A stretch of DNA of 64,000 nt from JAUXEH01 sp965533275 (GTDB taxonomy: Bacteria; Acidobacteriota; Aminicenantia; Aminicenantales; Aminicenantaceae), in contig CBESWG010000001.1 of assembly GCA_965533275.1 (NCBI GenBank), positions 62,001 to 126,000 of the forward strand, given 5' to 3'. The notes beneath the pieces were generated by a model. The model saw only the letters and a list, made by a program, of their open reading frames with translations. It had not been told where the DNA came from and did no database searches. The position numbers were made by a program, and so were the translations under genes. This document shows positions 23,440-31,741 of the stretch, in pieces (the first letter of the stretch is position 1; each line of letters starts with the position of its first letter).

Positions 23440-24075
23440 TCACTGCTCTTCCAGTACCATGACCGTATAGCCTTCCTCCTGGAGTCGGCGGGCCAGTGCC
23501 CGGGCGCTGTTCATGCTTTCCGCCTTGATCCGGACACGATAGTATATCTGGCGCGAGGTCCGGAAGGTGGAGACATAAGCTCCTGCGTAGCGCTCCTTGA
23601 GGCTGTCCTGGAGGGCTTTGGCATTGGATTTGACGGTAAAGGATCCAACCTGGACGGAAAACCTCTGGTCGTCGGGATCGGGGGACATCTCGGGCAGCAC
23701 CTCGATCCTGACCTTGACAACCCCCGGCTCGAGCATGCCCAGCTGCATGGCTGCTGCGTAGGAGAGGTCGATGATGCGGTCATTAACGAAGGGGCCGCGA
23801 TCATTGATGCGGACCGTGACCGAGCGCCCATTCTGTAGATTGGTGACCATAACATGTGTACCGAAAGGGAGGGTGCGGTGCGCGGCCGTCATGTCATACA
23901 TGTCATAGATCTCTTTGTTGGACGTGGTCTTGCCATGAAATCCGGGTCCATACCAGGAGGCCATCCCCTGTTCCAGGTAGGCGGGTTCGCGCGGCTCCAG
24001 GGTCGCGCAACCGCTGAGGAACAGCCCCATGAGAAGGAGCAGCAGAGGGGCCCGACCTCGTCTGGTGATGTTCAT
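23440..24075 (-). CDS. rlpA: RlpA-family lipoprotein with SPOR domain
   Basis: A 211-residue lipoprotein with a clear lipobox (LFLSGC) near residue 24. A double-psi beta-barrel domain (about 35-120; ASWYGPGFHGKTTSNKE, AAHRTLPFGTHVMVTN, VRINDRGPF) is followed by a C-terminal SPOR domain (about 137-210) that binds denuded peptidoglycan at the septum. In Pseudomonas RlpA is a lytic transglycosylase; other homologues may lack activity. It is expected at the inner face of the outer membrane. The ATG at 24075 is chosen over a GTG two codons earlier because a GGAG lies 11 bases upstream. It sits in the LOG-rlpA-ubiE-HPrK-like-comA operon. Confidence 0.92.
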   Translation of the reverse strand: MNITRRGRAPLLLLLMGLFLSGCATLEPREPAYLEQGMASWYGPGFHGKTTSNKEIYDMYDMTAAHRTLPFGTHVMVTNLQNGRSVTVRINDRGPFVNDRIIDLSYAAAMQLGMLEPGVVKVRIEVLPEMSPDPDDQRFSVQVGSFTVKSNAKALQDSLKERYAGAYVSTFRTSRQIYYRVRIKAESMNSARALARRLQEEGYTVMVLEEQ

Positions 24076-24093
24076 GGTCACAAAACTCCTGTC

Positions 24094-24837
24094 TCACTCC
24101 TCGGATTTGAGGTCGGGGAGGAGCTGAGATTTGAGGAACTCGAAGGCTTCTTGCGGATCCGAACTGTAACGAAACAGTTTCAGATCCTCGGGGCTAATCG
24201 CCTGATGTTCTGCCAGGACCTCCAGGTTGAGAACCCGGCGCCAGTATTCCTCGCCATAGAGGAGTACACTGATGTCGCGGCGGTCAATCTTCTCCGTCTG
24301 GGTCAGCGTGAGGACTTCGAAGATCTCATCCAGCGTGCCGTATCCGCCGGGAAAGGCAACGACGGCCCGGGCCATGTAGACGAGCCAGAATTTCCGCATG
24401 AAAAAGTAGTGGAAATCGAATGCCAATTCAGGGGAGATGAAAGGATTGGGGGCCTGTTCCATGGGGAGGGAGATATTCATGCCGATGGATTTTCCACCGG
24501 CCCTGTCGGCCCCCCGGTTGGCGGCCTCCATGATCCCGCCGCCCCCACCTGTACAGATCACGAAGTTCTTGCCCCTGGGCTTGAGCTTGATCGCCCAGCA
24601 CGCCAGCAGGTAGGCCAGCTCTTCCGCTTCTTCATAATAGCGAGCCAGCACAGAGTCGCTGTTTTCCCCGGCGGCACGGGCGGATCCGAAAAAGAGGACC
24701 GTGTTGTTGACCTTATATTTCCTCAGTCGCGTCAGGGGCTCTTGATACTCGCTCAGGATGCGCAGGGTGCGGGCGTCATCGGACTTGAGGAAATCCAGAT
24801 TTTCATAGGCTTTCAATAGATTGGGGGGCTTCTTCAT
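24094..24837 (-). CDS. LOG/TIGR00730 family Rossmann-fold protein
   Basis: A 247-residue lysine-decarboxylase-like (LOG family) protein. The nucleotide-binding signatures VICTGGGGGIMEAANRGA and AFPGGYGTLDEIFEVLTLTQ (the PGGxGTxxE motif) are intact. Characterised members cleave ribose 5-phosphate from nucleotide monophosphates (cytokinin-activating phosphoribohydrolases) or hydrolyse AMP/pyrimidine nucleotides. This one is of the longer type, with an N-terminal helical part (KAYENLDFLKSDDARTLRIL). The physiological substrate is not known. The start has GGAGG three bases upstream and a TACAAT -10 (24847-24852) nine bases before the ATG, so the leader is very short. It is divergent from the purO gene. 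Confidence 0.85.
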   Translation of the reverse strand: MKKPPNLLKAYENLDFLKSDDARTLRILSEYQEPLTRLRKYKVNNTVLFFGSARAAGENSDSVLARYYEEAEELAYLLACWAIKLKPRGKNFVICTGGGGGIMEAANRGADRAGGKSIGMNISLPMEQAPNPFISPELAFDFHYFFMRKFWLVYMARAVVAFPGGYGTLDEIFEVLTLTQTEKIDRRDISVLLYGEEYWRRVLNLEVLAEHQAISPEDLKLFRYSSDPQEAFEFLKSQLLPDLKSEE

Positions 24838-24901
24838 GGTCCTCCCATTGTACCCGGAAAGGGCCGCGGTTTACAGAGGAATCTTGCCCCGAGGTATTTT
24901 T

Positions 24902-24930
24902 TTGACTCGACCTGCCGGGTATGCTATCAA
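24902..24930 (+). promoter_or_regulatory. promoter of the purO-purH genes
   Basis: TTGACT (24902-24907), 17 bases ending in TGC, TATCAA (24925-24930): an extended -10 promoter. It overlaps an in-frame ATG at 24921, which therefore cannot be the translation start. The same hexamers (TTGACT and TATCAA) recur in front of cysK. Confidence 0.65.
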
Positions 24931-24968
24931 TAGACCCACATACGAAATATTCTTATAAAAGGATCATG

Positions 24969-25727
24969 ATGCAAGAGCGAAAAGAGATCGGAGACCTGGA
25001 GGCGCTGAGCCGCATGGAGTATCCCGGCAGGGTGATCATTTTGGGAAAAACATTAGGGGAAGGCTTCCCTTTCGCGGTGTACTGCATAACGGGCAGATCG
25101 CCTTCCAGCCAGGCCCGCCGGATCGTCTTCGAAGAAACACGCGCGATGGTCAAACCTACGGATGAAGACCTCCTGGCCGAGGGAGATCCAGACCTTCTCC
25201 TCTATGCCGCCATCTCCATCCGGCAGGGTGTCGTAGTAAGCAACGGCCGGCAGACGTCATCCATAAAACCGATACAGGTCTCCAATCCGGAGCCGGTCGG
25301 GGTCCTGGCACAGGGCATGGAGGAGTGGGACTTTGAGCCCGACCCCCCTAACTGGACCCCGAGGATCAGTGGGTGTATCCTGACGGCCGACCGGGGAGCC
25401 TTGAGCATCGTCAAGAATGGCGGCGGTGGCGAAAGCATCAAGAATTATTTCGAATTCCCGCTGCAGCCGGGCAGGGCTAAGATGATCAGCACCTACATGG
25501 GCCAAAACGTGAATCCGCTCCCCTCATTCCAGGGAGAACCTCTGGACATCTGCCTTCGTCATGTGACGGCTCAAAAGGCGGCGGAGGAGGTCTACGCAGC
25601 AATGGCTCCCGCTGATCCAGAGCATGATTTCCGAGTTGCGACCGCCTGTGTATATCTGCACGACCTGCAGAGAGATGTGTTCGAGAAGGCGGTGATCAAC
25701 CGCCATGATCGGACATCCGAAGAGTGA
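24969..25727 (+). CDS. purO: PurO-type IMP cyclohydrolase
   Basis: A 252-residue protein with the archaeal-type IMP cyclohydrolase (PurO) fold pattern: YPGRVIILGKTLGEGFPFAV, ITGRSPSSQARR, DLLLYAAISIRQGVVVSNGR and TPRISGCILTADRGALSIV. PurO closes the ring of FAICAR to IMP, the last step of de novo purine synthesis, normally done in bacteria by the N-terminal half of PurH. The following gene encodes only the transformylase half of PurH, so the pair reconstitutes the two reactions. AAAGGA lies just upstream of ATGATG at 24966-24971; the second ATG gives the better spacing. The in-frame ATG at 24921 lies inside the promoter. The C-terminal 40 residues (HDFRVATACVYLHDLQRDVF) seem to be an addition to the core. 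Confidence 0.8.
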   Translation: MQERKEIGDLEALSRMEYPGRVIILGKTLGEGFPFAVYCITGRSPSSQARRIVFEETRAMVKPTDEDLLAEGDPDLLLYAAISIRQGVVVSNGRQTSSIKPIQVSNPEPVGVLAQGMEEWDFEPDPPNWTPRISGCILTADRGALSIVKNGGGGESIKNYFEFPLQPGRAKMISTYMGQNVNPLPSFQGEPLDICLRHVTAQKAAEEVYAAMAPADPEHDFRVATACVYLHDLQRDVFEKAVINRHDRTSEE

Positions 25728-25756
25728 AAACTTGAAGAGAAAGGAAGGGGAAAACC

Positions 25757-26839
25757 ATGACTGAAAAGATCGATAGGAGCTCAAGATCACAGTATCGAAC
25801 CCAGGTGGAGGAGGATTTTCCGGAAACTCTGGGAGTCGGCGATATCCGTTTCGCAAAGAAGCTGAGCATGCGCTACGGCGAAAATCCCGGCTATCCCGCT
25901 GCATTCTACCAGGAAGAGGGGGCATCCGGGCCGAATATGGCGACCCTGGAGGTGCTCCAGCAGGGGAGCAAGGGCCTGGGATACATCAATGTGGGAGACA
26001 TGGACCTGGGCCAGCGTCTGGCTCGCAAGCTCACGGCGATCTTTCCCGATGAGCAGGTGTGTGTCCTCATCAAACACGAGATGCCCAGCGGCGTGGCCAT
26101 GGGCGGGGATCCCAAGGAGACGTTCCTCAAGGCCTGGGGCTGTGATCCCCTTTCCAACTTTGGCAGCGTCGATGTCTTCAACTATACGGTAACCAAAGAA
26201 CTGGCCGAAGCCATCGTGGAGAAGGGGAGAAACGTGGAGGTGGTGTATGCACCGCACTTCAGTACTGAAGCACTTGAGGTTCTGGCTGGACGCAAGCCGC
26301 TGCGTGTGGTCCGCATGGGAGGGGCGCTGGATGCCCCCTCCAGCGATCAGGATATCGAGATCAAACGGATTGCAGGGGGGCTCCTCGTTCAGAAACGTTT
26401 CGATTCGCGCATCATGTCAGCGCGAGATGTCGAAGTGGTCTCGCACCGCGAAGCGACTCCCGAAGAACTCGATGCCGCTGTTTTTAACTGGACGGTGGCG
26501 TGTTTTACCCGATCCAACGCCATCGTCATCGGCTCCCGGGACAGGGTACACGGCATCGGTTCAGGGCAGCGCAGCCGGATCGATGCGGCCGAAGATGCAG
26601 TGAAGTTTTCACATAGAGGATATGGCTCGGAAGGGTGCGTCATGGCATCGGACGCTTTCATGCCCTTTCCCGATGTCGTGGAACTGGCTGCAGCTAACGG
26701 GATCACAGCTCTGATCTATCCTCTGGGCGCCATACGTGACAACGAGATAATAGCCAGGGCAGACGAGTTGAACCTGGCCATGATCGCTACGCGGCGCCCT
26801 GGAGAATCGGCCAGCGAACGCTGTTTTCTTCACCGCTGA
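25757..26839 (+). CDS. purH: stand-alone AICAR transformylase (PurH C-terminal domain)
   Basis: A 360-residue phosphoribosylaminoimidazolecarboxamide formyltransferase without the N-terminal cyclohydrolase domain of normal PurH (about 510-530 residues). Motifs are MRYGENPGYPAAFYQ, LGYINVGDMD, VLIKHEMPSGVA and LSNFGSVDVFN. Towards the end come ACFTRSNAIVIGSRDRVHGIGSGQRSR (split by position, residues 250-276) and SDAFMPFPDVVELAA, which form the folate and AICAR pockets. It transfers a formyl group from 10-formyl-tetrahydrofolate to AICAR. It lies 29 bases after purO with AGGAAGGGG upstream, so both are one transcript. Confidence 0.9.
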   Translation: MTEKIDRSSRSQYRTQVEEDFPETLGVGDIRFAKKLSMRYGENPGYPAAFYQEEGASGPNMATLEVLQQGSKGLGYINVGDMDLGQRLARKLTAIFPDEQVCVLIKHEMPSGVAMGGDPKETFLKAWGCDPLSNFGSVDVFNYTVTKELAEAIVEKGRNVEVVYAPHFSTEALEVLAGRKPLRVVRMGGALDAPSSDQDIEIKRIAGGLLVQKRFDSRIMSARDVEVVSHREATPEELDAAVFNWTVACFTRSNAIVIGSRDRVHGIGSGQRSRIDAAEDAVKFSHRGYGSEGCVMASDAFMPFPDVVELAAANGITALIYPLGAIRDNEIIARADELNLAMIATRRPGESASERCFLHR

Positions 26840-26935
26840 ACCGCTTCGGGAGCACCCATGGAGCCCGACCTGATGTCTTTCTGAACCGCGCCGGAATCCT
26901 GGATACATCTAATTCGGGAATAATCGGCCTGAAGC

Positions 26936-26963
26936 TTGACTTTAAGGGCTGTGGGGATATAAT
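26936..26963 (+). promoter_or_regulatory. promoter of the malic enzyme gene
   Basis: TTGACT (26936-26941), 16 bases, perfect TATAAT (26958-26963). It predicts an 80-base leader. The leader contains an inverted repeat GGTGGT ... ACCACC just before the AAAGGAG ribosome-binding site, which could fold over it. Confidence 0.65.
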
Positions 26964-27049
26964 AATTCTCTTTCTTTATCATCATAAATATCTATAAGAG
27001 AAGGGTGGTATAAAAGCAAACGCTGCAACCACCGCAAAGGAGCACTAAA

Positions 27050-28402
27050 ATGAGTGAACAGGTCACAGTGGAAGAGCTGCTCAAAAAGGCAGAACAGCCT
27101 TCCAAGGATGCCTTACGCCTTCATCCCTTTTACCGCGGAAAGATCGAGGTCCTCCCAAAATGCCGGATCCGAGATTTCAATGATTTTGCCATCTGGTACA
27201 CGCCCGGAGTGGCCGCCCCCTGTAAAGAGATCCACGAAAATCTCGACAAAGTCTATGACTATACGAACAAGGGCAATTTTGTCGCCGTCATCTCCGATGG
27301 CACGCGTGTGCTGGGACTGGGGGATATCGGACCCGAGGCCGGCCTCCCCGTCATGGAGGGCAAGGCCCTGTTATACAAGTACCTGGGAGGCGTGGATGCA
27401 TTCCCGGTGATGCTCGATACCAAGGATCCCGATGAGATCATCCGGACCGTCAAACTGCTGCAGCCGACGTTCGGTGGGATCAATCTTGAAGACATCTCCC
27501 ATCCCAAATGCTTCCGCATCCTGGACACGCTCAGAGAAGAATGTCACATCCCCGTCTGGCACGACGACCAGCAGGGGACGGCTTTGGTAACGGTTGCCGG
27601 ACTCATCAATGCCGTTAAAATCGTCAAGAAGAACATGAGCGACATCAAGGTGGCCCTGGTCGGTGCCGGGGCCGCCAACATCGCCATCGCCCGCCTGATC
27701 ATCACCGCTGGTGTGGAACCCGGAAATATCATCCAGTGCGATTCGAAGGGAATCCTTCACCGCGACCGAGAGGACAAGGATGTCCTGAAGGAACGGTTCA
27801 AGGAAAAATGGCACATCTGCGAGATCACCAATAAAAACAGCGTGGTTGGTGACGTATCCGATGCTATGCGAGGCGCAGATGTGGTCATTTCCGCCTCGAA
27901 GCCGGGCCCCGGTGTTATCAAGAAAGAGTGGGTTGAGGGCATGGCGGAGGATGCCATTGTGTTTGCAGAGGCCAACCCCATCCCAGAGATCTGGCCCTGG
28001 GAAGCCCTGGAAGCGGGTGCGCGGATCGTGGCGACAGGCCGATCCGATTTTCCCAACCAGGTCAACAACTCCCTTGGTTTTCCGGGGATATTCCGCGGGA
28101 CTTTAGATGTGCGCGCCAGCAAGATCACGGATGAGATGTGCATCGTCGCGGCCCAGGAGATCGCAAAGGTCGCCGAGGACAATGGGCTGCACGAAGAATA
28201 CATCGTCCCCAACATGGACGAGTGGGAAGTCTTCCCGAGAGAGGCAGTGGCTGTCGGAAGCAAGGCGATCGAGCAGGGCGTTGCCAGGCTCGAGCTATCG
28301 GCAGAGGAGCGCTTCAAGCTGGCCGAAGTTACCATCAAGAAAGCCAGAGATGAAGTCCAGCTCCTGATGCGGGAGAATTTCATCCTCGATCCTGAAGACT
28401 GA
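27050..28402 (+). CDS. NAD(P)-dependent malic enzyme
   Basis: A 450-residue oxidative malate decarboxylase converting malate to pyruvate and CO2 with reduction of NAD(P). The layout is the prokaryotic short form without the phosphotransacetylase-like tail of MaeB. The N-terminal malic domain holds IWYTPGVAAPCKEIH (catalytic Tyr), GDIGPEAGLPVMEGKALLYK (Lys), NLEDISHPKCF and HDDQQGTALVTVAG. The NAD-binding domain has VALVGAGAANIAIARLI, and NQVNNSLGFPGIFRG lies near the C-terminus. It is cytosolic and appears monocistronic, with its own promoter, a strong AAAGGAG ribosome-binding site and a downstream terminator. Cofactor preference cannot be fixed by eye. Confidence 0.95.
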   Translation: MSEQVTVEELLKKAEQPSKDALRLHPFYRGKIEVLPKCRIRDFNDFAIWYTPGVAAPCKEIHENLDKVYDYTNKGNFVAVISDGTRVLGLGDIGPEAGLPVMEGKALLYKYLGGVDAFPVMLDTKDPDEIIRTVKLLQPTFGGINLEDISHPKCFRILDTLREECHIPVWHDDQQGTALVTVAGLINAVKIVKKNMSDIKVALVGAGAANIAIARLIITAGVEPGNIIQCDSKGILHRDREDKDVLKERFKEKWHICEITNKNSVVGDVSDAMRGADVVISASKPGPGVIKKEWVEGMAEDAIVFAEANPIPEIWPWEALEAGARIVATGRSDFPNQVNNSLGFPGIFRGTLDVRASKITDEMCIVAAQEIAKVAEDNGLHEEYIVPNMDEWEVFPREAVAVGSKAIEQGVARLELSAEERFKLAEVTIKKARDEVQLLMRENFILDPED

Positions 28403-28418
28403 TAAACTTGAAAGAACA

Positions 28419-28437
28419 GGCCGCTTTTTGAGCGGTT
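28419..28437 (+). terminator. minor hairpin after the malic enzyme gene
   Basis: GCCGCT, loop TTTTG, AGCGGT: five Watson-Crick pairs plus G-U pairs, without a following T tract. It may assist the strong terminator just downstream. Confidence 0.4.
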
Positions 28438-28446
28438 CTTGATAGA

Positions 28447-28477
28447 AAAGCCCGGCTATAAAAGCCGGGTTTTTTTT
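28447..28477 (+). terminator. Rho-independent terminator of the malic enzyme gene
   Basis: Stem CCCGGCT (28451-28457) / AGCCGGG (28463-28469) with a five-base A/T loop, flanked by A residues on the left and eight T residues on the right (28470-28477). It separates the malic enzyme from the dnaK promoter. Confidence 0.9.
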
Positions 28478-28513
28478 ATGCCTTTAAATCTAACAACAAC
28501 GTGATAAGTTATA

Positions 28514-28534
28514 CTTGACAACGCGAGACTCAAG
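28514..28534. promoter_or_regulatory. HAIR element (HspR operator) upstream of dnaK
   Basis: CTTGA (28514-28518), 11 bases, TCAAG (28530-28534). The right arm is the full ACTCAAG. This matches the HspR-associated inverted repeat consensus CTTGAGT-N7-ACTCAAG known from actinobacteria. It overlaps the -35 and spacer of the dnaK promoter, the position expected for repression. The hspR gene is two genes downstream. Confidence 0.85.
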
Positions 28535-28543
28535 TATTATATT
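28515..28543 (+). promoter_or_regulatory. dnaK promoter
   Basis: Consensus TTGACA (28515-28520), 17 bases, TATATT (28538-28543). It is a vegetative sigma70-type promoter, not a sigma32 type, consistent with control by a repressor. Confidence 0.8.
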
Positions 28544-28590
28544 AGTGTAGAACTCATTTTACAGCCACACACTTACATCAGGAGGAAAAC

Positions 28591-30507
28591 ATGTCAAAAA
28601 TTATAGGAATCGATCTGGGAACCACGAATTCGGTGGTTGCCATAACAGAAGGCGATAAGCCGATCATAATCCAGAATGAAGAGGGTGGGAGGACAACTCC
28701 ATCGGTTGTCGCCTTCACGGACAAGGGCGAGCGACTGGTCGGCCAGGTCGCCAAGCGGCAGCGAGTGACAAACCCTGAAAACACGATCTATTCGACCAAA
28801 AGATTCATGGGGCGTCGATTCAAAGAGGTTTCTTCGGAGATCAAAACGGTCCCGTTCAAGGTAGTCGAGGCGGCCAACGGCGATGTTCGGATCGAGGCGC
28901 TGGGAAAATCCTACGCCCCGCCCGAGATCTCGGCCATGATACTGCAGAAGCTTAAAAAGTCTGCTGAGGATTACTTGGGAGAGAAGATCGAGAAGGCCGT
29001 GATCACAGTGCCGGCTTACTTCAATGACAGCCAGCGCAAGGCCACCAAGGATGCCGGCAAGATCGCTGGACTCGACGTCCAGAGGATCATCAACGAGCCC
29101 ACAGCCGCTGCGCTGGCTTATGGCATGGACAAGAAGACCGATCAGACCATCGCAGTTTATGACTTCGGAGGCGGTACATTCGATGTCTCCATACTCGAAG
29201 TCGGGGAAGGGATCGTCGAGGTCAAATCCACCAATGGTGACTCACACCTGGGAGGAGACGACATAGACCAGGTAGTACAGGACTGGCTGGTTAAGGAATT
29301 CAAGAAGGAATCCGGCATCGATCTGACCAAAGACAAAATGGCACTGCAGCGGCTCAAAGAGTCCGCCGAAAAAGCCAAGATGGAACTGTCCACCGCCATG
29401 GAGACAGAGGTCAACCTGCCCTTTGTCACCGCAGATCAGTCCGGACCCAAGCACCTGCTCATAAAGCTGACACGAGCCAAGCTCGAGCAGCTCATGGATC
29501 CGCTTATCCAGAGGACCATCCAGCCCTGCAAGAGCGCCATCACCGACGCAGGCCTCAAGACAGAGGAAATCGACGAGGTCATCCTCGTGGGAGGCTCTAC
29601 GCGTATACCCAAGGTTCAGGAACTTGTGCAGAGCCTTTTCGGGAAGGAACCCCACAAGGGCGTCAATCCTGATGAGGTTGTGGCGGCAGGTGCGGCCATC
29701 CAGGGCGCGGTCCTCTCCGGAGATGTCAAGGATGTCCTGCTCCTGGATGTAACACCATTGACCCTGGGGATAGAGACTCTGGGTGGAGTATTCACCAAGA
29801 TGATCGCCCGCAACACCACCATCCCGACGAAAAAAGGGGAGACATTTTCCACAGCCGCAGACAACCAGCCCAGCGTCGAAGTGCATGTTCTTCAGGGGGA
29901 GCGGGAGATGGCAGCTGATAATCGCACTCTGGGTCGGTTCCATTTAGACGGCATCCCCCCAGCTCCGCGCGGCGTGCCCAAGATCGAAGTGACCTTCGAC
30001 ATCAACGCCGACGGAATATTACATGTCTCAGCCAAAGATATGGGCACTGGCAAACAGCAGGCCATCACCATCACAGGTCACAGCGGGCTGGATGACGGCG
30101 AGATCGACCGTATGGTAAATGACGCCGACAGTCATTCAGAAGAAGATAAGAAACGGCGTGAGGTGATCGACACCAAGAATCAGGCGGACTCGCTGGTCTA
30201 TGCGTTGGAAAAGACGCTGCGTGAGAGCAAGGACAAGATCGATCCTCAAGAAGCCAGCAAGATCCAGGCCGAGATCGACAACACCAAATCTGCCATCGAG
30301 ACCGACAACATCGATCAGATCAAGAAGGCCGTAGAATCCCTGACACAGGTATCACATAAGATGACGGAGATGATGTACCAGCAGGCAGCTCAGGAGCAGC
30401 CGGGACAGCAGGCAGCTTCCGGAGAAGCTCCCGGACCCGACGCCGGCCACGAAGAAGAAGAAGTCATCGACGCGGAAGTCGTGGACGAAGACAAGGAAAA
30501 GAAGTAA
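28591..30507 (+). CDS. dnaK: molecular chaperone DnaK (Hsp70)
   Basis: Full-length Hsp70 of 638 residues. The ATPase domain (about 1-380) has IGIDLGTTNSVVA, VITVPAYFNDSQRKATKDAG, VYDFGGGTFDVSILEVG and ILVGGSTRIPKVQELV. The substrate-binding domain (LLLDVTPLTLGIETLGG) follows, then a helical lid and an acidic C-terminal tail (EEEVIDAEVVDEDKEKK), the EEVD-like end typical of bacterial DnaK. It folds and protects proteins with DnaJ and GrpE; grpE is not in this window. AGGAGG lies seven to eight bases before the ATG. It is the first gene of the dnaK-dnaJ-hspR cluster and is predicted to be repressed by HspR through the HAIR element. Confidence 0.98.
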   Translation: MSKIIGIDLGTTNSVVAITEGDKPIIIQNEEGGRTTPSVVAFTDKGERLVGQVAKRQRVTNPENTIYSTKRFMGRRFKEVSSEIKTVPFKVVEAANGDVRIEALGKSYAPPEISAMILQKLKKSAEDYLGEKIEKAVITVPAYFNDSQRKATKDAGKIAGLDVQRIINEPTAAALAYGMDKKTDQTIAVYDFGGGTFDVSILEVGEGIVEVKSTNGDSHLGGDDIDQVVQDWLVKEFKKESGIDLTKDKMALQRLKESAEKAKMELSTAMETEVNLPFVTADQSGPKHLLIKLTRAKLEQLMDPLIQRTIQPCKSAITDAGLKTEEIDEVILVGGSTRIPKVQELVQSLFGKEPHKGVNPDEVVAAGAAIQGAVLSGDVKDVLLLDVTPLTLGIETLGGVFTKMIARNTTIPTKKGETFSTAADNQPSVEVHVLQGEREMAADNRTLGRFHLDGIPPAPRGVPKIEVTFDINADGILHVSAKDMGTGKQQAITITGHSGLDDGEIDRMVNDADSHSEEDKKRREVIDTKNQADSLVYALEKTLRESKDKIDPQEASKIQAEIDNTKSAIETDNIDQIKKAVESLTQVSHKMTEMMYQQAAQEQPGQQAASGEAPGPDAGHEEEEVIDAEVVDEDKEKK

Positions 30508-30547
30508 GCTTTCGGCTGATTACGACAACACAAGGCAAAAAAAGACG

Positions 30548-30553
30548 TATAAT
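30548..30553 (+). promoter_or_regulatory. candidate -10 box upstream of dnaJ
   Basis: A perfect TATAAT in the 114-base dnaK-dnaJ gap. The -35 region offers only weak matches (ACGACA about 20 bases upstream). If active it would give a leader of about 60 bases holding the hairpin at 30566-30595. Confidence 0.35.
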
Positions 30554-30565
30554 TCTTAGGGGCAT

Positions 30566-30595
30566 CCGCCCGGTCGGCGATGTGTCGCCGGGCGG
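30566..30595. promoter_or_regulatory. stable GC-rich hairpin in the dnaK-dnaJ spacer
   Basis: CCGCC-(bulge CGGT)-CGGCGA, loop TGTG, TCGCCG-GGCGG: 11 base pairs with one bulge. An alternative pairing of CCGCCCGG with CCGGGCGG competes. No T tract follows, so it is not a standard terminator. It could stabilise or attenuate the dnaJ part of the message, or act as a temperature-sensitive structure (speculative). Confidence 0.55.
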
Positions 30596-30621
30596 CGAGC
30601 CTCAGGGATGCGTGTTAGACC

Positions 30622-31740
30622 ATGGCCAAAGACTACTATAAGACGCTGGGGATCGACCGAAAGGCCTCCGCGGCCGACGTCAAAAAGGCCTATCGCAAAC
30701 TGGCCCGCAAATATCACCCGGACCTCAATCCGGGGGATAATAATTCGGAAGCCCGCTTCAAGGAGATCCAGGAGGCAAATTCCGTTCTCAGCGATCCCAA
30801 AAAAAAGAGCCAATACGACCAGTTCGGAGTCGTGGGCGACGGGCCGGGTCAGGGTGCATCCCAGCAGGGATATTCCACAGGAGGATTCGAGGGCTTCAAT
30901 TTTTCCGACCTCGGATCGTCTTCTTTCCGGGACTTCTTCGATAATGTCTTCGGAGGAACGGGACCGGGCGGCCGTACTCCCCAACGCGGTCCTCAGCGCG
31001 GCGAAGACCTCATGTATTCCATGAAGGTAGGCTTTACCGATGCGGTGAAGGGCGTACAAACCCGAATCCGTCTGACCCGCATGACAGCTTGTGAGACGTG
31101 CAAGGGACAGGGCCATATCCAATCTGGAGGCAGCCAGGCCTGTCCCTCCTGTGGGGGTTCCGGCCGCGGCAGTATGCAGTCCGGAACCATGCGCTTCGCC
31201 ACCGTGTGCGGCGCCTGCGGCGGATCAGGCCAGGCCCGGGGGCCCGAGTGTTCCAGCTGCCACGGCATGGGGCTGATCCAGAAAACCGAACGGATCAAGG
31301 TCCGCATCCCCGCAGGCGTAGACAATGGATCGCGCGTCCGCATTGCCGGGAAGGGCAATGCGGGGGAAGGCGGCGGTCCGATCGGAGATCTTTACATCGC
31401 GATCGAAGTGACCCCCCACAAACTGTTCAAGCGGGATGGCAGCAACGTAAATATCCGTCTGCCCATCACCGTGCCCGAGGCGACACTGGGAGCCAAGATC
31501 GAGGTCCCGACCCTCCATGGGAATACGACCATGAAGATCCCGCCAGGTACAAAATCCGGACAAAAGTTTCGACTGCGGGACAAGGGAATCACAAAAGTAG
31601 GCAAGAAAACTCACGGCGACCAGTTTGTCGAGGTCTACATCGTCCCGCCCGACTCTGAGAACGAAAGAGTCAGAGAGTTGATGAGGGAACTCCAGACTGC
31701 TTCGGATGAAGACCCGCGCAAAGACCTGAGGCTGGACTAA
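30622..31740 (+). CDS. dnaJ: co-chaperone DnaJ (Hsp40)
   Basis: A 372-residue type I DnaJ. It has the J domain with the HPD motif (YRKLARKYHPDLNPG), a glycine/phenylalanine-rich linker (about 75-115) and a four-repeat zinc-binding domain: CETCKGQG, CPSCGGSG, CGACGGSG and CSSCHGMG. C-terminal beta domains (ITVPEATLGAKIEVPTL) follow. It stimulates DnaK ATP hydrolysis and presents clients. No clear ribosome-binding site precedes the ATG; the 114-base gap from dnaK contains a -10-like box and a stable hairpin. The hspR gene starts one base after the dnaJ stop. Confidence 0.96.
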   Translation: MAKDYYKTLGIDRKASAADVKKAYRKLARKYHPDLNPGDNNSEARFKEIQEANSVLSDPKKKSQYDQFGVVGDGPGQGASQQGYSTGGFEGFNFSDLGSSSFRDFFDNVFGGTGPGGRTPQRGPQRGEDLMYSMKVGFTDAVKGVQTRIRLTRMTACETCKGQGHIQSGGSQACPSCGGSGRGSMQSGTMRFATVCGACGGSGQARGPECSSCHGMGLIQKTERIKVRIPAGVDNGSRVRIAGKGNAGEGGGPIGDLYIAIEVTPHKLFKRDGSNVNIRLPITVPEATLGAKIEVPTLHGNTTMKIPPGTKSGQKFRLRDKGITKVGKKTHGDQFVEVYIVPPDSENERVRELMRELQTASDEDPRKDLRLD

Positions 31741-31741
31741 G

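Noticed and set aside
22786..23838. 350-codon open frame antisense to ubiE and rlpA
   Set aside because: It spans two real minus-strand genes and has no coherent protein pattern.
24921..24968. upstream ATG as start of purO
   Set aside because: It lies inside the extended -10 region of the promoter; AAAGGA precedes the ATGs at 24966/24969.
30541..30621. CIRCE element near the heat-shock genes
   Set aside because: No TTAGCACTC-N9-GAGTGCTAA match was seen; the operator found is of the HAIR type.
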